From assembly GCA_038326775.1 (NCBI GenBank), contig JBBQKJ010000010.1, forward strand, positions 9,289-73,288: a stretch of 64,000 nt of DNA, written 5' to 3'. Under the pieces are notes generated by a model, which saw only the letters and a list, made by a program, of their open reading frames with translations, made no database searches and was not told the DNA's origin. This DNA is from DYIU01 sp038326775 (GTDB lineage: Bacteria; Actinomycetota; Geothermincolia; Fen-727; Anoxymicrobiaceae). The translations under genes and the position numbers were made by a program. Below are positions 33,175-41,147 of the stretch, in pieces. Position 1 is the stretch's first letter. Every line of letters starts with the position of its first letter.

Positions 33175-34533
33175 TCACAAGGCCCGCCGCAGGACCGCCG
33201 CGAACATCCCGTCGCTTCCGTCGGTGTCGCGGAAGAGCTCGAGGAACGTCCCGCCGGCGCCTGGCCGTTGGCCCGAAGCCTCGATTGGCCCGAATCCGCT
33301 TTCTTTCTGGAGGAACAGATCGACCACATCCTGGTTTTCCCTTCTGGATATGGTGCAGGTCGAGTAAACGAGCAGGCCTCCTGGTTTCACCATGGCGGCT
33401 CCTTCCCGTAGCAGGGCCAGCTGCAGCTTCGAGAGCCTTTCCACGTCTTCCGGCCTTTTTCTCCACCTCGTGTCAGGCCTCCGGGCGAACGTGCCAAGCC
33501 CGGTGCATGGCGCGTCGACCAGCACCCTGTCGAACTCCCCCTCGAGGTATGCTCTGGCGGTTGTCGAATCGAGCGCCCTTGTCTCAACGATTGTGTTGCC
33601 CAGCCTGCTCGCGGCCCCAGCAATCATCTCCAGACGCGCGGGGCTTACGTCGAGGGCTGTCACCGACCCGATGTTCCTCATCAGCTCGGCCAGGTGATTG
33701 GCCTTTCCTCCCGGCGCTGCGCACATATCCAGCACCCGCATCCCGGGGGCCGGGTCCACTTGGTGGCCAACAAGAATTGAGCCCTGGTCCTGCACCGAAA
33801 ACAGTCCACTCTGGTACTCGTAGAGCTCTGGAACCGAACCGCTTCCGCTGACAAGCAGCGCCTCGGGCGCCAGTTCGCCGCGGCGCACCTCCATGCCATG
33901 AGCCTGCAACTTCGCCTGCAGCTCCTCTGGAGTATTTCTCAACAGGTTGCATCTGATACTGAGCGAAGGCTGCTCGTTATCCGCGGCACAGAGGGACTCC
34001 GCGCGCTCGAAGCCAAGCTCCCTGACCCACATCTCGACCACCCAGCGCGGGTGGGAGTGGCGGACCTCCAGGTAAGAGAGTGGATCGCTGTCGCGGTCGG
34101 GCCACTCGATATTTTCCAGCCCACGCGCAAGCGCCCTTAGCACGCCGTTGACGTATCCCACCGCGCTCTCTCCCAGTTCGCTGCGAGTGAGGGCGGCGGC
34201 AAGGTCGCAAGTGGCGTAGTCTGGCACCTCGGTGAACATCACCTGGTAGGCAGACAAACGCAGAATCCACAGTACCCCCGGATCGAGAGTATCGAGAGCG
34301 CGGCTGGAGAACCGCGTGAGTGCCCAGTCGAGGGCGCTCTTCATACGAACCGTACCCTGCACCAGTTCGGTCACCAGGGCTCTGTCGCGCCTGTCCATCT
34401 CAGATGACGAGAGAGCTGCCGCCAGCAGATGATTTAGAAAAGCCCCATCGCGCCCGTATTCCGCCAGCACCCCATAGGCGCACCTGCGCGCGCTCTCGCC
34501 CGCAGGTCTTGGCACTTCTCCGGAATATCTCAC
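33175..34533 (-). CDS. rsmB: 16S rRNA (cytosine-967-C5)-methyltransferase
   Basis: 452 residues. An N-terminal NusB-like RNA-binding domain (about 10-150) is fused to a Rossmann methyltransferase domain with VLDMCAAPGGKANHLAELM, ALDVSPARLE, the catalytic VDAPCTGLGTFARRPDTRW and the second cysteine in VYSTCTISRRENQ. Both Cys used in m5C formation are present. GTG start. It overlaps fmt by four bases in the order def-fmt-rsmB. Confidence 0.93.
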   Translation of the reverse strand: MRYSGEVPRPAGESARRCAYGVLAEYGRDGAFLNHLLAAALSSSEMDRRDRALVTELVQGTVRMKSALDWALTRFSSRALDTLDPGVLWILRLSAYQVMFTEVPDYATCDLAAALTRSELGESAVGYVNGVLRALARGLENIEWPDRDSDPLSYLEVRHSHPRWVVEMWVRELGFERAESLCAADNEQPSLSIRCNLLRNTPEELQAKLQAHGMEVRRGELAPEALLVSGSGSVPELYEYQSGLFSVQDQGSILVGHQVDPAPGMRVLDMCAAPGGKANHLAELMRNIGSVTALDVSPARLEMIAGAASRLGNTIVETRALDSTTARAYLEGEFDRVLVDAPCTGLGTFARRPDTRWRKRPEDVERLSKLQLALLREGAAMVKPGGLLVYSTCTISRRENQDVVDLFLQKESGFGPIEASGQRPGAGGTFLELFRDTDGSDGMFAAVLRRAL

Positions 34534-35474
34534 GTCTCGGGCCTGTCTGAGAATCTTTCCCCGATCAGAAGGCGCTGACCGCGCGAGAACTCCCCGGCGG
34601 TCATGCGCTGCCTGCCCTCCGGTTGCATCAAGGCCACCCTCAAGCAGGCGGTCCCGGTATTCACCAGGAACCCTTCCTTTCCCATGTTCATCAAAGTACC
34701 GGGCTCATCCTCCGGCGGCACGTCCGTCACAAGCACCGACCAGATTTTTACCCTCTTGCCCCTGAAGAACGTGTAGGCTCCCGGTGCCGGATCGAAGGCC
34801 CGTACCAACCTGCCTATTTTCTCCGCTGGCTGGGACCAGTCTATCCTGCCTTCATCCGGATGCACGGCGGGGGCCATGGTGGCCTTGTCTTCCTCCTGGG
34901 CCACCGGCATGATAACCGCCGATTGCAGCCCGTCCAGGGTCTCCACGAGCAGGCGGGCCCCAACATGACCAAGCCGTTCGCCAAGGATACCGGCAGTGTC
35001 GAAATCGCTTATCGGGACCTCCTGGTGGAGGAGTATGTCTCCAGAGTCAAGCTTTCCGTTCATCCGGATCGTGGTCACCCCGGTTATGCTCGCTCCGTTC
35101 ATCAGCGCGCGCTCGATCGGCGCTGCCCCCCGGTACCTGGGTAGAAGTGAAGGATGCAGGTTGACAAAGCCGAACGAAGGCAGCTCAAGCAGCCAGCCCG
35201 GGATGAGGCCGCCGTACGCGACTACGACCCCGGCGTCCCAGCCGATGCCGTCGGCCATCTCGGCGATTGCCTCCCGCGCGAGCGATACAGGCTGCCACAC
35301 GGTGAGGCCGATCTCAATCGCACGCCTGACAACCGGCGTTGCCGCTTCCTTCAGGCCCCGCCCGGCCGGACGGTCAGGCATACCAACGACAGCGACGATC
35401 TCGTGCTCGCTCGAGTGTAGCGACTCGAGCGCTTCCAGCGCGAACCCGTCACTTCCGAAAAACAGTACTCTCAA
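34530..35474 (-). CDS. fmt: Methionyl-tRNA formyltransferase
   Basis: 314 residues. It adds a formyl group to initiator Met-tRNA. The N-terminal domain has RVLFFGSDGFALEALESL, the catalytic VNLHPSLLPRYRGAAPIERAL, and the C-terminal OB-like domain follows from about 210. The start is taken as TTG at 35474, preceded by GAGGGG; this removes 29 non-homologous residues of a longer frame. One base separates it from def, so the pair is coupled. Confidence 0.93.
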   Translation of the reverse strand: MRVLFFGSDGFALEALESLHSSEHEIVAVVGMPDRPAGRGLKEAATPVVRRAIEIGLTVWQPVSLAREAIAEMADGIGWDAGVVVAYGGLIPGWLLELPSFGFVNLHPSLLPRYRGAAPIERALMNGASITGVTTIRMNGKLDSGDILLHQEVPISDFDTAGILGERLGHVGARLLVETLDGLQSAVIMPVAQEEDKATMAPAVHPDEGRIDWSQPAEKIGRLVRAFDPAPGAYTFFRGKRVKIWSVLVTDVPPEDEPGTLMNMGKEGFLVNTGTACLRVALMQPEGRQRMTAGEFSRGQRLLIGERFSDRPET

Positions 35475-35475
35475 G

Positions 35476-35991
35476 TCAACCCCTCTGCGCGGCGGCCTCC
35501 TCGCGCCGGATAGCATGCTCCTGGCACTGCTCCAGCGCCCTCTTCCTTTCATCGGGGTCACACCTGTCGATTATCAGCACGCCTTCCAGGTGATCACATT
35601 CATGCTGGAACACCTGGGCGGTGAATCCAATCGATTCAAGCACGATATTTTGCCCGGAAGGGGTCATGCATCTGACCTTTACACGCTCGAATCGTGGAAG
35701 GGAGATGTAAACACCCGGAAGGCTGAGGCAGCCCTCCTCGCAAACGGTCTCATTCTCCGTCTCTACTATCTCGGGGTTTATCAGACACCTGGTACCGTGG
35801 CCCAGGTCATAGATAAAAAGCTTCTTGAGGACGCCGACCTGCGAAGCCGCGAGCCCGACCCTGCCCGGCGCCTCTTTGAGGGTCTCCTCCATCTTCTCTA
35901 CGAGATCGCTGACCTCTCGGTCCACGGCCTCGACCGCTCGGCACTTTTCCCGGAGCACCGGGTCGCCTAAAGTCCTTATCTCGAGGGCCAA
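35476..35991 (-). CDS. def: Peptide deformylase
   Basis: 171 residues, a metal-dependent enzyme that removes the N-formyl group from new proteins. Motif 1 reads GRVGLAASQVG (Ser replaces the more common Pro, the catalytic Gln is present), motif 2 EEGCLSLPGV carries the metal Cys, motif 3 QHECDHLEG carries both metal His residues and the catalytic Glu. TTG start with GGAGGTAACAAGG upstream. First gene of def-fmt-rsmB. Confidence 0.95.
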   Translation of the reverse strand: MALEIRTLGDPVLREKCRAVEAVDREVSDLVEKMEETLKEAPGRVGLAASQVGVLKKLFIYDLGHGTRCLINPEIVETENETVCEEGCLSLPGVYISLPRFERVKVRCMTPSGQNIVLESIGFTAQVFQHECDHLEGVLIIDRCDPDERKRALEQCQEHAIRREEAAAQRG

Positions 35992-36026
35992 CCTTGTTAC
36001 CTCCGAGGGCAGAAATCCTATAAGTC

Positions 36027-37223
36027 CTAGAGCCCCGCTTCGCTCTTGAGTATATCCGCTTTGTCGGTTCGTTCCCAGGTGAAGCCCTCTTCCTGTCGGC
36101 CGAAATGCCCGTACGAAGCGGTCCTCCTGTAGATGGGGTTCAGCAGCTTCAGGTCCCTGATGATGGCCGCGGGCCTCAGGTCAAAGGTTGCAGAAATGAG
36201 CTTTCCTATCCTATCGATGTCGATCTTCTCGGTACCAAAACCCTCACACCTTATAGAAACCGGGTGGGCTACTCCGATAACGTAGGCGAGCTGGACCTCG
36301 AAGCGGTCGGCAAGGCCCGCTGCCACCACGTTCTTGGCCACCCAGCGCGCGGCGTAAGAAGCCGAGCGGTCGACCTTGGACGGGTCCTTCCCGGAGAAGG
36401 CGCCCCCGCCATGACGCGCCATTCCGCCGTAAGTGTCAACGATTATCTTCCGGCCGGTGAGCCCGGTGTCCGCCTTGGGCCCACCCTGTTCGAACCTGCC
36501 AGTGCAGTTTATGAGCACTTCGGTTTCCTCGTCCATTAGTTCCGCGGGCACTATCGGCCTTATGACGTGCTCCGTGAGGTCTGGCGTCAGCAGCGCCTCT
36601 ATGTCGACGTCAGGCCCGTGCTGGGCCGCGATTACTATCTTTGAGACCCTCACCGGCCGGTCGTCCTCGTACTCCACGGTGACCTGGGTCTTTCCATCGG
36701 GCCGTAAGTACGTAAGGACCTCCGCCTTCCTGACATCGGCAAGCCTGCGGGCAAGCTTATGCGCGAGCATGATCGGAAGCGGCATCAGCTCTTCGGTCTC
36801 GTTACAAGCGTAACCGAACATCATGCCCTGGTCGCCCGCGCCAAGCTTGTCGAGCTCATCGTCGCTTCCCTCGAGCCGTTCCTCCATCGCGTCGTCGACG
36901 CCCCGGGCGATATCCGGCGATTGCGGGTCTATCGATGTGAGCACCGCACAGGTCTCAAAATCGAAACCGTACTTGGCCCGCGTATAACCTATCTCCTCGA
37001 TGGTCTTTCTGACCGCCGACGGGATGTCCGCGTATGCATCGGTGGTTATCTCGCCCGATACCACCACCAGCCCGGTCGTCACCAGCGTCTCGCAGGCGAC
37101 GTGCGCGGTCGGGTCCTTGGCAATTATCTCGTCCAGAATGGCATCGCTGATCTGGTCAGCGACCTTGTCCGGGTGTCCCTCCGTAACCGACTCAGAGGTG
37201 AAGTACCTCTTTTCCTGCGACAT
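36027..37223 (-). CDS. metK: S-adenosylmethionine synthase
   Basis: 398 residues, the standard length. It makes SAM from methionine and ATP. Motifs include FTSESVTEGHPDKVADQISDAILD at the N terminus, GAGDQGMMFGYA and the phosphate loop GGGAFSGKDPSKVDRSA. GGAGGGAAGCA precedes the ATG. A leader of about 200 bases separates it from the lipoprotein gene upstream; it contains a strong hairpin at 37334-37357. Confidence 0.97.
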   Translation of the reverse strand: MSQEKRYFTSESVTEGHPDKVADQISDAILDEIIAKDPTAHVACETLVTTGLVVVSGEITTDAYADIPSAVRKTIEEIGYTRAKYGFDFETCAVLTSIDPQSPDIARGVDDAMEERLEGSDDELDKLGAGDQGMMFGYACNETEELMPLPIMLAHKLARRLADVRKAEVLTYLRPDGKTQVTVEYEDDRPVRVSKIVIAAQHGPDVDIEALLTPDLTEHVIRPIVPAELMDEETEVLINCTGRFEQGGPKADTGLTGRKIIVDTYGGMARHGGGAFSGKDPSKVDRSASYAARWVAKNVVAAGLADRFEVQLAYVIGVAHPVSIRCEGFGTEKIDIDRIGKLISATFDLRPAAIIRDLKLLNPIYRRTASYGHFGRQEEGFTWERTDKADILKSEAGL

Positions 37224-37333
37224 TGCTTCCCTCCATTTCCATCCGACGCCATTTTGCGCTGTTTTATCTTCCTACAAGCCTTGACGCTGTCACTGACAAA
37301 TGCGACCCGACCCCAGCCTGACTTCATTAAGTA

Positions 37334-37357
37334 TGCCCCCTCCACGCGGAGGGGGCA
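37334..37357. repeat. Perfect 10-bp inverted repeat hairpin in the metK leader
   Basis: TGCCCCCTCC and GGAGGGGGCA are perfectly complementary around a four-base loop. There is no T-run on either side. It could end transcription of the lipoprotein gene at 37434 in a factor-dependent way, or act in the metK leader. None of the SAM riboswitch classes was recognised around it. Confidence 0.6.
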
Positions 37358-37433
37358 CCACAACCCCCGATCCTTCAATAAAATACAATAGCACACTCAA
37401 GGAAGGCTGGCACCGCATCCTCCGCGGTGTGGC

Positions 37434-38108
37434 TCAGGACGGCGGTTTCTGGATCTCTTTACTTATGAAGTCCCCGTTCATCCCGTCGACATAGACACGC
37501 AGTATCTCGGAAGCGATCTTTGGCTCGCGGTAGTTTACGTCCCAGATCCACTTGTACTTGGGGGCCGGCATCTTCTCGCCTATCGCTTCGTAATCAGCAC
37601 TGCAGCGGAGCGTCACGTTCACCTGCGCATCGGGGTGCGCCTCCAGGAACTCGCTTCCTCCATTGCGCAGCCCTACCGTGTACACCTCGGAGGAGTCCAC
37701 CCGGAAATCGGGCGGTTTGTTCTTTGAATAGATCTCCCGGCCTTTTTCAGCGCCTTTGTTCCTGGTCGGAACACCGGGCCAGATTCGGCCGCGGTTGTAA
37801 ATAACCAGAAACTGCCCGTGTTCCTCCGGGGTCGGAGAGAAGTAGTAGACCTCCCATATCTTGCCCTTGCCATCCCGGCCTATGCCTTCGGCGTCACCGT
37901 CCCTCACCTGGATCATCCAGTTCTGGTCCTGCCACCTGTCGGCAGCGGGGCGTGTGAACCGTACGGCTTCGTAGGCGGACACCGCCTCCGGCCGGCCTCC
38001 AGTATCATCAGCCTGGGTGACTTCCACCTCCTTGCCGCATCCGGGCAGAGCAAGCGCCGCAAGCGCAACGATCAGGACGCATAAAGACAATGCCGCAAAC
38101 GCTTTCAT
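37434..38108 (-). CDS. Lipoprotein of unknown function
   Basis: 224 residues. A lipoprotein signal peptide (hydrophobic stretch to LPGC, Cys24) is followed by a soluble beta-rich domain with many Trp and Tyr (RWQDQNWMIQVRDG, WEVYYFSPTPEEHGQFLVIYNRGRIW, YKWIWDVNYREP). The pattern suggests one compact outer-surface domain of about 170 residues. No family was recognised. GGGGGAGGAG lies about ten bases before the ATG. The neighbours metK and a membrane glycosyltransferase give no clear hint. Confidence 0.78.
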   Translation of the reverse strand: MKAFAALSLCVLIVALAALALPGCGKEVEVTQADDTGGRPEAVSAYEAVRFTRPAADRWQDQNWMIQVRDGDAEGIGRDGKGKIWEVYYFSPTPEEHGQFLVIYNRGRIWPGVPTRNKGAEKGREIYSKNKPPDFRVDSSEVYTVGLRNGGSEFLEAHPDAQVNVTLRCSADYEAIGEKMPAPKYKWIWDVNYREPKIASEILRVYVDGMNGDFISKEIQKPPS

Positions 38109-38280
38109 ATTCGCACTCTCCTCCCCCGAGACTCGCTTGCATCCAGATCGCCGGTCATCCTTGCCTGACCCCCCGCCAGTGAGCCTGTGACGGCTTCTCG
38201 ACGATTATTCTACAGCATCGCAAGCACGGATCTCATCGCCGGCAACGCGCGCCCACAAACGATTAGACCACCCGGCGGCC

Positions 38281-39867
38281 TCAAGGGTTCACAGCAGGGA
38301 CGATAGCCTCGCGCAGTAAGCGCCCGTCAAAGACCCAGACACCGTCGATATCGATTGGGAGCACGAACCGCGCGAGCCCGAGAGCCGGGTCGGAGCCATC
38401 GGATGACTTGAACCCAGGCCTCATCATGACGAAATCCGGGCGAACATATGCGACGTGTTCGGCCACGGCGTCGGCGCCCACCGCCTGTAGAAGCACGAGC
38501 ACGGTGCTGGCCGGATCGATACCCTTCTCCTCACCTCCGCCGGGCTCTTCGGGTAAAAGCAGAAGGGACTCCGGCCTGTAGCTCTTCAGGTAGAACGCCA
38601 TGATGGGGCTGAGGTCGTTCAGCCGAAGCATCACACGGCCGCGCGCGGACATCCGCCCGTTCATGTACTCGGCCGCCTCCTTGTACATCAGGGAGCGTCG
38701 GTAGGTGGGGTCCGCTCTTAAGAGAAACGAACCGAACCCTACCGGCAGGCTCAAGGCGAGCGAGGCCGCCAGCACCGCGGCCACCACCACCCTCGCCCGC
38801 ATCGGATGCGCCGAGAGCACACGGGCTGTCTCCGACAGGCCCCAGCCCCCGAGAAGGGCGAAGGCCGGCAAGGCAGAGTACACGAGCCAGGGAGGCTTGC
38901 CCCACGAAAGCGAGAGGAACACGTATGTGAGCAGGACCCATATGACCAGGAAGAGCGCAATCCGCCAGTGAGGTTGGCGGGATGATGTACGAGTGGTCGC
39001 GCTCGCTTCCGCGACCGGGGCTCGCGACCCTCCCCTCGGCCACCCGTTTCTTCGAATGTACGTTACCAGGAAAGCCGCGCCGGCTGCGGCCAGGGCGAGC
39101 GTGACCCAGCCGAGGTCCAGGTGAACGCGCCCGAGATAGAAGTGCCACGGCTTGCGCCAGTTTGCCGACTCCGGGCTGCCGCCCAGGTAGAAACGCACGA
39201 ACTCCCCTTTGCTGGTCGAGAAGAACAGGTACCACCATGACGAGATCAGAACGCCCGTGGCGAGGCTTATGAAGAACCCCTTCAACCGATCTAACCCGCG
39301 GCTTGCCAGGATGAAGAGAAAAAGCGCCGCGGGAAGGAAGACGAAGATCTCCTTGGTGAGCATGGCCATGCCAAGCATCGCGCCCGCTACCAGGTACTTC
39401 CCGCGGAAGAACAGCAGCAGGAACAGCATCCCCAGCAGCAGCGCAAAGGATTCCTGCTTCACCAGGCTGTCGTATACCCTGGCCGCCGGCATGACCGCGA
39501 AGAGGAAAGCGGCCGCCAGCCCCGCACGCTCGCCGAACCAGTCGCGCCCGCAGAAGAAGATGGCGAGGGCAAGTCCTGCCGCGGAAGCGACAGACATGAT
39601 CTCCATCGCTATGGAAAGCCCGTGCCTGCCGGTTCCGCTCACGGCCTCGTAGAGCGCCCCCAGCCCGGTGTAAAGCGGGGGGTGCCTCAAGAAGTTGTTA
39701 TAGAAAACGTCGCTGGTATGGCCCGTCGCCGCGTCAATGACGGAGTTGACGTTCCATGCCTCGTCGTAGGTCAGGGCGTGTCCAACGTTGAACACCCGCA
39801 GCAGTATCACTAACGCCACGATGGCTATCAGCCCTGCCACCAGCAGCTTTCGGTTCATCCCGCCCAT
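38281..39867 (-). CDS. GT39/ArnT-like membrane glycosyltransferase
   Basis: 528 residues with about ten to twelve transmembrane helices. The first extracellular loop carries the DEAWNVNSVIDAATG sequence, whose acidic residues mark the GT-C catalytic loop in protein mannosyltransferases and ArnT relatives, followed by HPPLYTGLGALYE. A soluble C-terminal region (about 395-528) is outside the membrane. It probably moves a sugar from a polyprenyl phosphate donor to a protein or lipid; the sugar and the acceptor are unknown. It is 10 bases from the phosphoesterase gene on the same strand. Confidence 0.82.
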   Translation of the reverse strand: MGGMNRKLLVAGLIAIVALVILLRVFNVGHALTYDEAWNVNSVIDAATGHTSDVFYNNFLRHPPLYTGLGALYEAVSGTGRHGLSIAMEIMSVASAAGLALAIFFCGRDWFGERAGLAAAFLFAVMPAARVYDSLVKQESFALLLGMLFLLLFFRGKYLVAGAMLGMAMLTKEIFVFLPAALFLFILASRGLDRLKGFFISLATGVLISSWWYLFFSTSKGEFVRFYLGGSPESANWRKPWHFYLGRVHLDLGWVTLALAAAGAAFLVTYIRRNGWPRGGSRAPVAEASATTRTSSRQPHWRIALFLVIWVLLTYVFLSLSWGKPPWLVYSALPAFALLGGWGLSETARVLSAHPMRARVVVAAVLAASLALSLPVGFGSFLLRADPTYRRSLMYKEAAEYMNGRMSARGRVMLRLNDLSPIMAFYLKSYRPESLLLLPEEPGGGEEKGIDPASTVLVLLQAVGADAVAEHVAYVRPDFVMMRPGFKSSDGSDPALGLARFVLPIDIDGVWVFDGRLLREAIVPAVNP

Positions 39868-39877
39868 AGGTCCCTCT

Positions 39878-40630
39878 TCAGCGGCCAGCGGCCAGTCGCT
39901 CTATCAGCAACGCCGGAAGGCCGGTATTCGACATCCTCTTCTGCACATCGGCAATGGGGTACTCCACCCGGCGGTAGGTGATGGTTCCACGGCCGCGGTC
40001 GAACTCAACGTAACAGGCGCGAGGGTCGCCGTCGCGCGGTTGTCCGACGCTGCCCGCGTTCACCATGAACCGATGGCCTTCCTCCAGTTCTATGACATCG
40101 CCGTCGCGCGGCTTTGCGAGTGCAATGACTCTTTGCTCCTCTTCAGGAAACGATTCGCGGCTCAAGCGGAATACCGCCGGCACGTGCGAGTGCCCGTGAA
40201 AGCACACCGCCTCTTCGAACTCGAGAAAGCTCGCTCGCGCCTGCGATACTGAGACCACATACTCCCATAGCGGGTTTCGCGGGCTTCCATGCACCAGCCT
40301 CCACTCCACCGTGTGCCACATCGTCGCAAGAGAGTCCAGGTACGAACACGATGCCTCGACGAGCACTTCCCGGGTCCATTCACAGGCCAGGCGAGCCTCC
40401 CGGTTGAACGACGAGAGGTCCAGCCTTCCGCGCGACACGAGGTCGTGGTTGCCGGCTACGGCCATCGCTTCGATATCTTCTATCCTCCGCAAGCATTCAT
40501 TGGGATACGGGCCATACCCGACAGTGTCTCCCGCGCACAGCCATTCCGCGGCACCATCCGCGTTGGCTATCACCGCTTCAAGCGCAGGCAGGTTTCCGTG
40601 AACGTCTCCGATCACGCACGTGAACGACAA
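39878..40630 (-). CDS. Metallophosphoesterase (YfcE/DNA repair-exonuclease-like fold)
   Basis: 250 residues. The calcineurin-like signature is complete: IGDVHGN (residues 7-13), CAGDTVGYGP, VAGNHD, and the C-terminal FHGHSHVP with the metal His. TTG start with GGGAGAG upstream. Members of this subfamily hydrolyse phosphodiesters or phosphomonoesters; the substrate cannot be predicted. It sits ahead of the GT39-like gene in a two-gene unit. Confidence 0.88.
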   Translation of the reverse strand: MSFTCVIGDVHGNLPALEAVIANADGAAEWLCAGDTVGYGPYPNECLRRIEDIEAMAVAGNHDLVSRGRLDLSSFNREARLACEWTREVLVEASCSYLDSLATMWHTVEWRLVHGSPRNPLWEYVVSVSQARASFLEFEEAVCFHGHSHVPAVFRLSRESFPEEEQRVIALAKPRDGDVIELEEGHRFMVNAGSVGQPRDGDPRACYVEFDRGRGTITYRRVEYPIADVQKRMSNTGLPALLIERLAAGR

Positions 40631-40760
40631 CCATTCTCTCCCTGGAATAACAGGCCGCTACGTGGCCGGTCGCGACTGCAGTCAGCGCAAAACCGCTCTC
40701 CCCGCCCACGCCCCGTCAACCCCGGCTTCGCTACCCTCACAATATGCCGCGGCACCGGTT

Positions 40761-41042
40761 TCAGGTCGCGATGTGTCCGTGGACGGCTACGATGTTGCTC
40801 CAGGGGATGAAGTAGTGGTGGATGCCGAGCATGCCCGTAGCCGCAAGGGTGATGCCCTCCCCCTGCACCTCGACCACCGCGTAGAACTGCACTTCAGGTA
40901 CCTCATGCCGCAACAGGATCTCGATCGACTGGCAGGCCGATTCCCAGCCGAACATCTTCTTGCAGAGCTCCACCGGGAGGTGTTTGATATCGCTTTCAGG
41001 TTCCTGCACGTAACAAGGTTCCCTGAGCCTGATGACTTGCAT
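40761..41042 (-). CDS. Hypothetical protein, 93 residues
   Basis: A short soluble protein with no recognised family. ATG at 41042 has GGAGG six bases away; a longer in-frame start at 41114 has none. The sequence alternates strands and one helix (LPVELCKKMFGWESACQSIEI) and ends in a hydrophobic strand with His residues (MLGIHHYFIPWSNIVAVHGHIAT). It lies between the rhamnosidase-like gene and the phosphoesterase on the same strand. Confidence 0.65.
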   Translation of the reverse strand: MQVIRLREPCYVQEPESDIKHLPVELCKKMFGWESACQSIEILLRHEVPEVQFYAVVEVQGEGITLAATGMLGIHHYFIPWSNIVAVHGHIAT

Positions 41043-41147
41043 TCTTTCCTCCTTGCGGTCTCTTCCAGACCTTGGAAAAGGATATTCCATTCGCCCGGCC
41101 CGGGCAAACGGCACCTGCTCGCTCCAGCCTGACCCAGGTGTCGCTTT

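Noticed and set aside
37224..37433. SAM riboswitch upstream of metK
   Set aside because: The conserved cores of known SAM riboswitch classes were not found in the leader.
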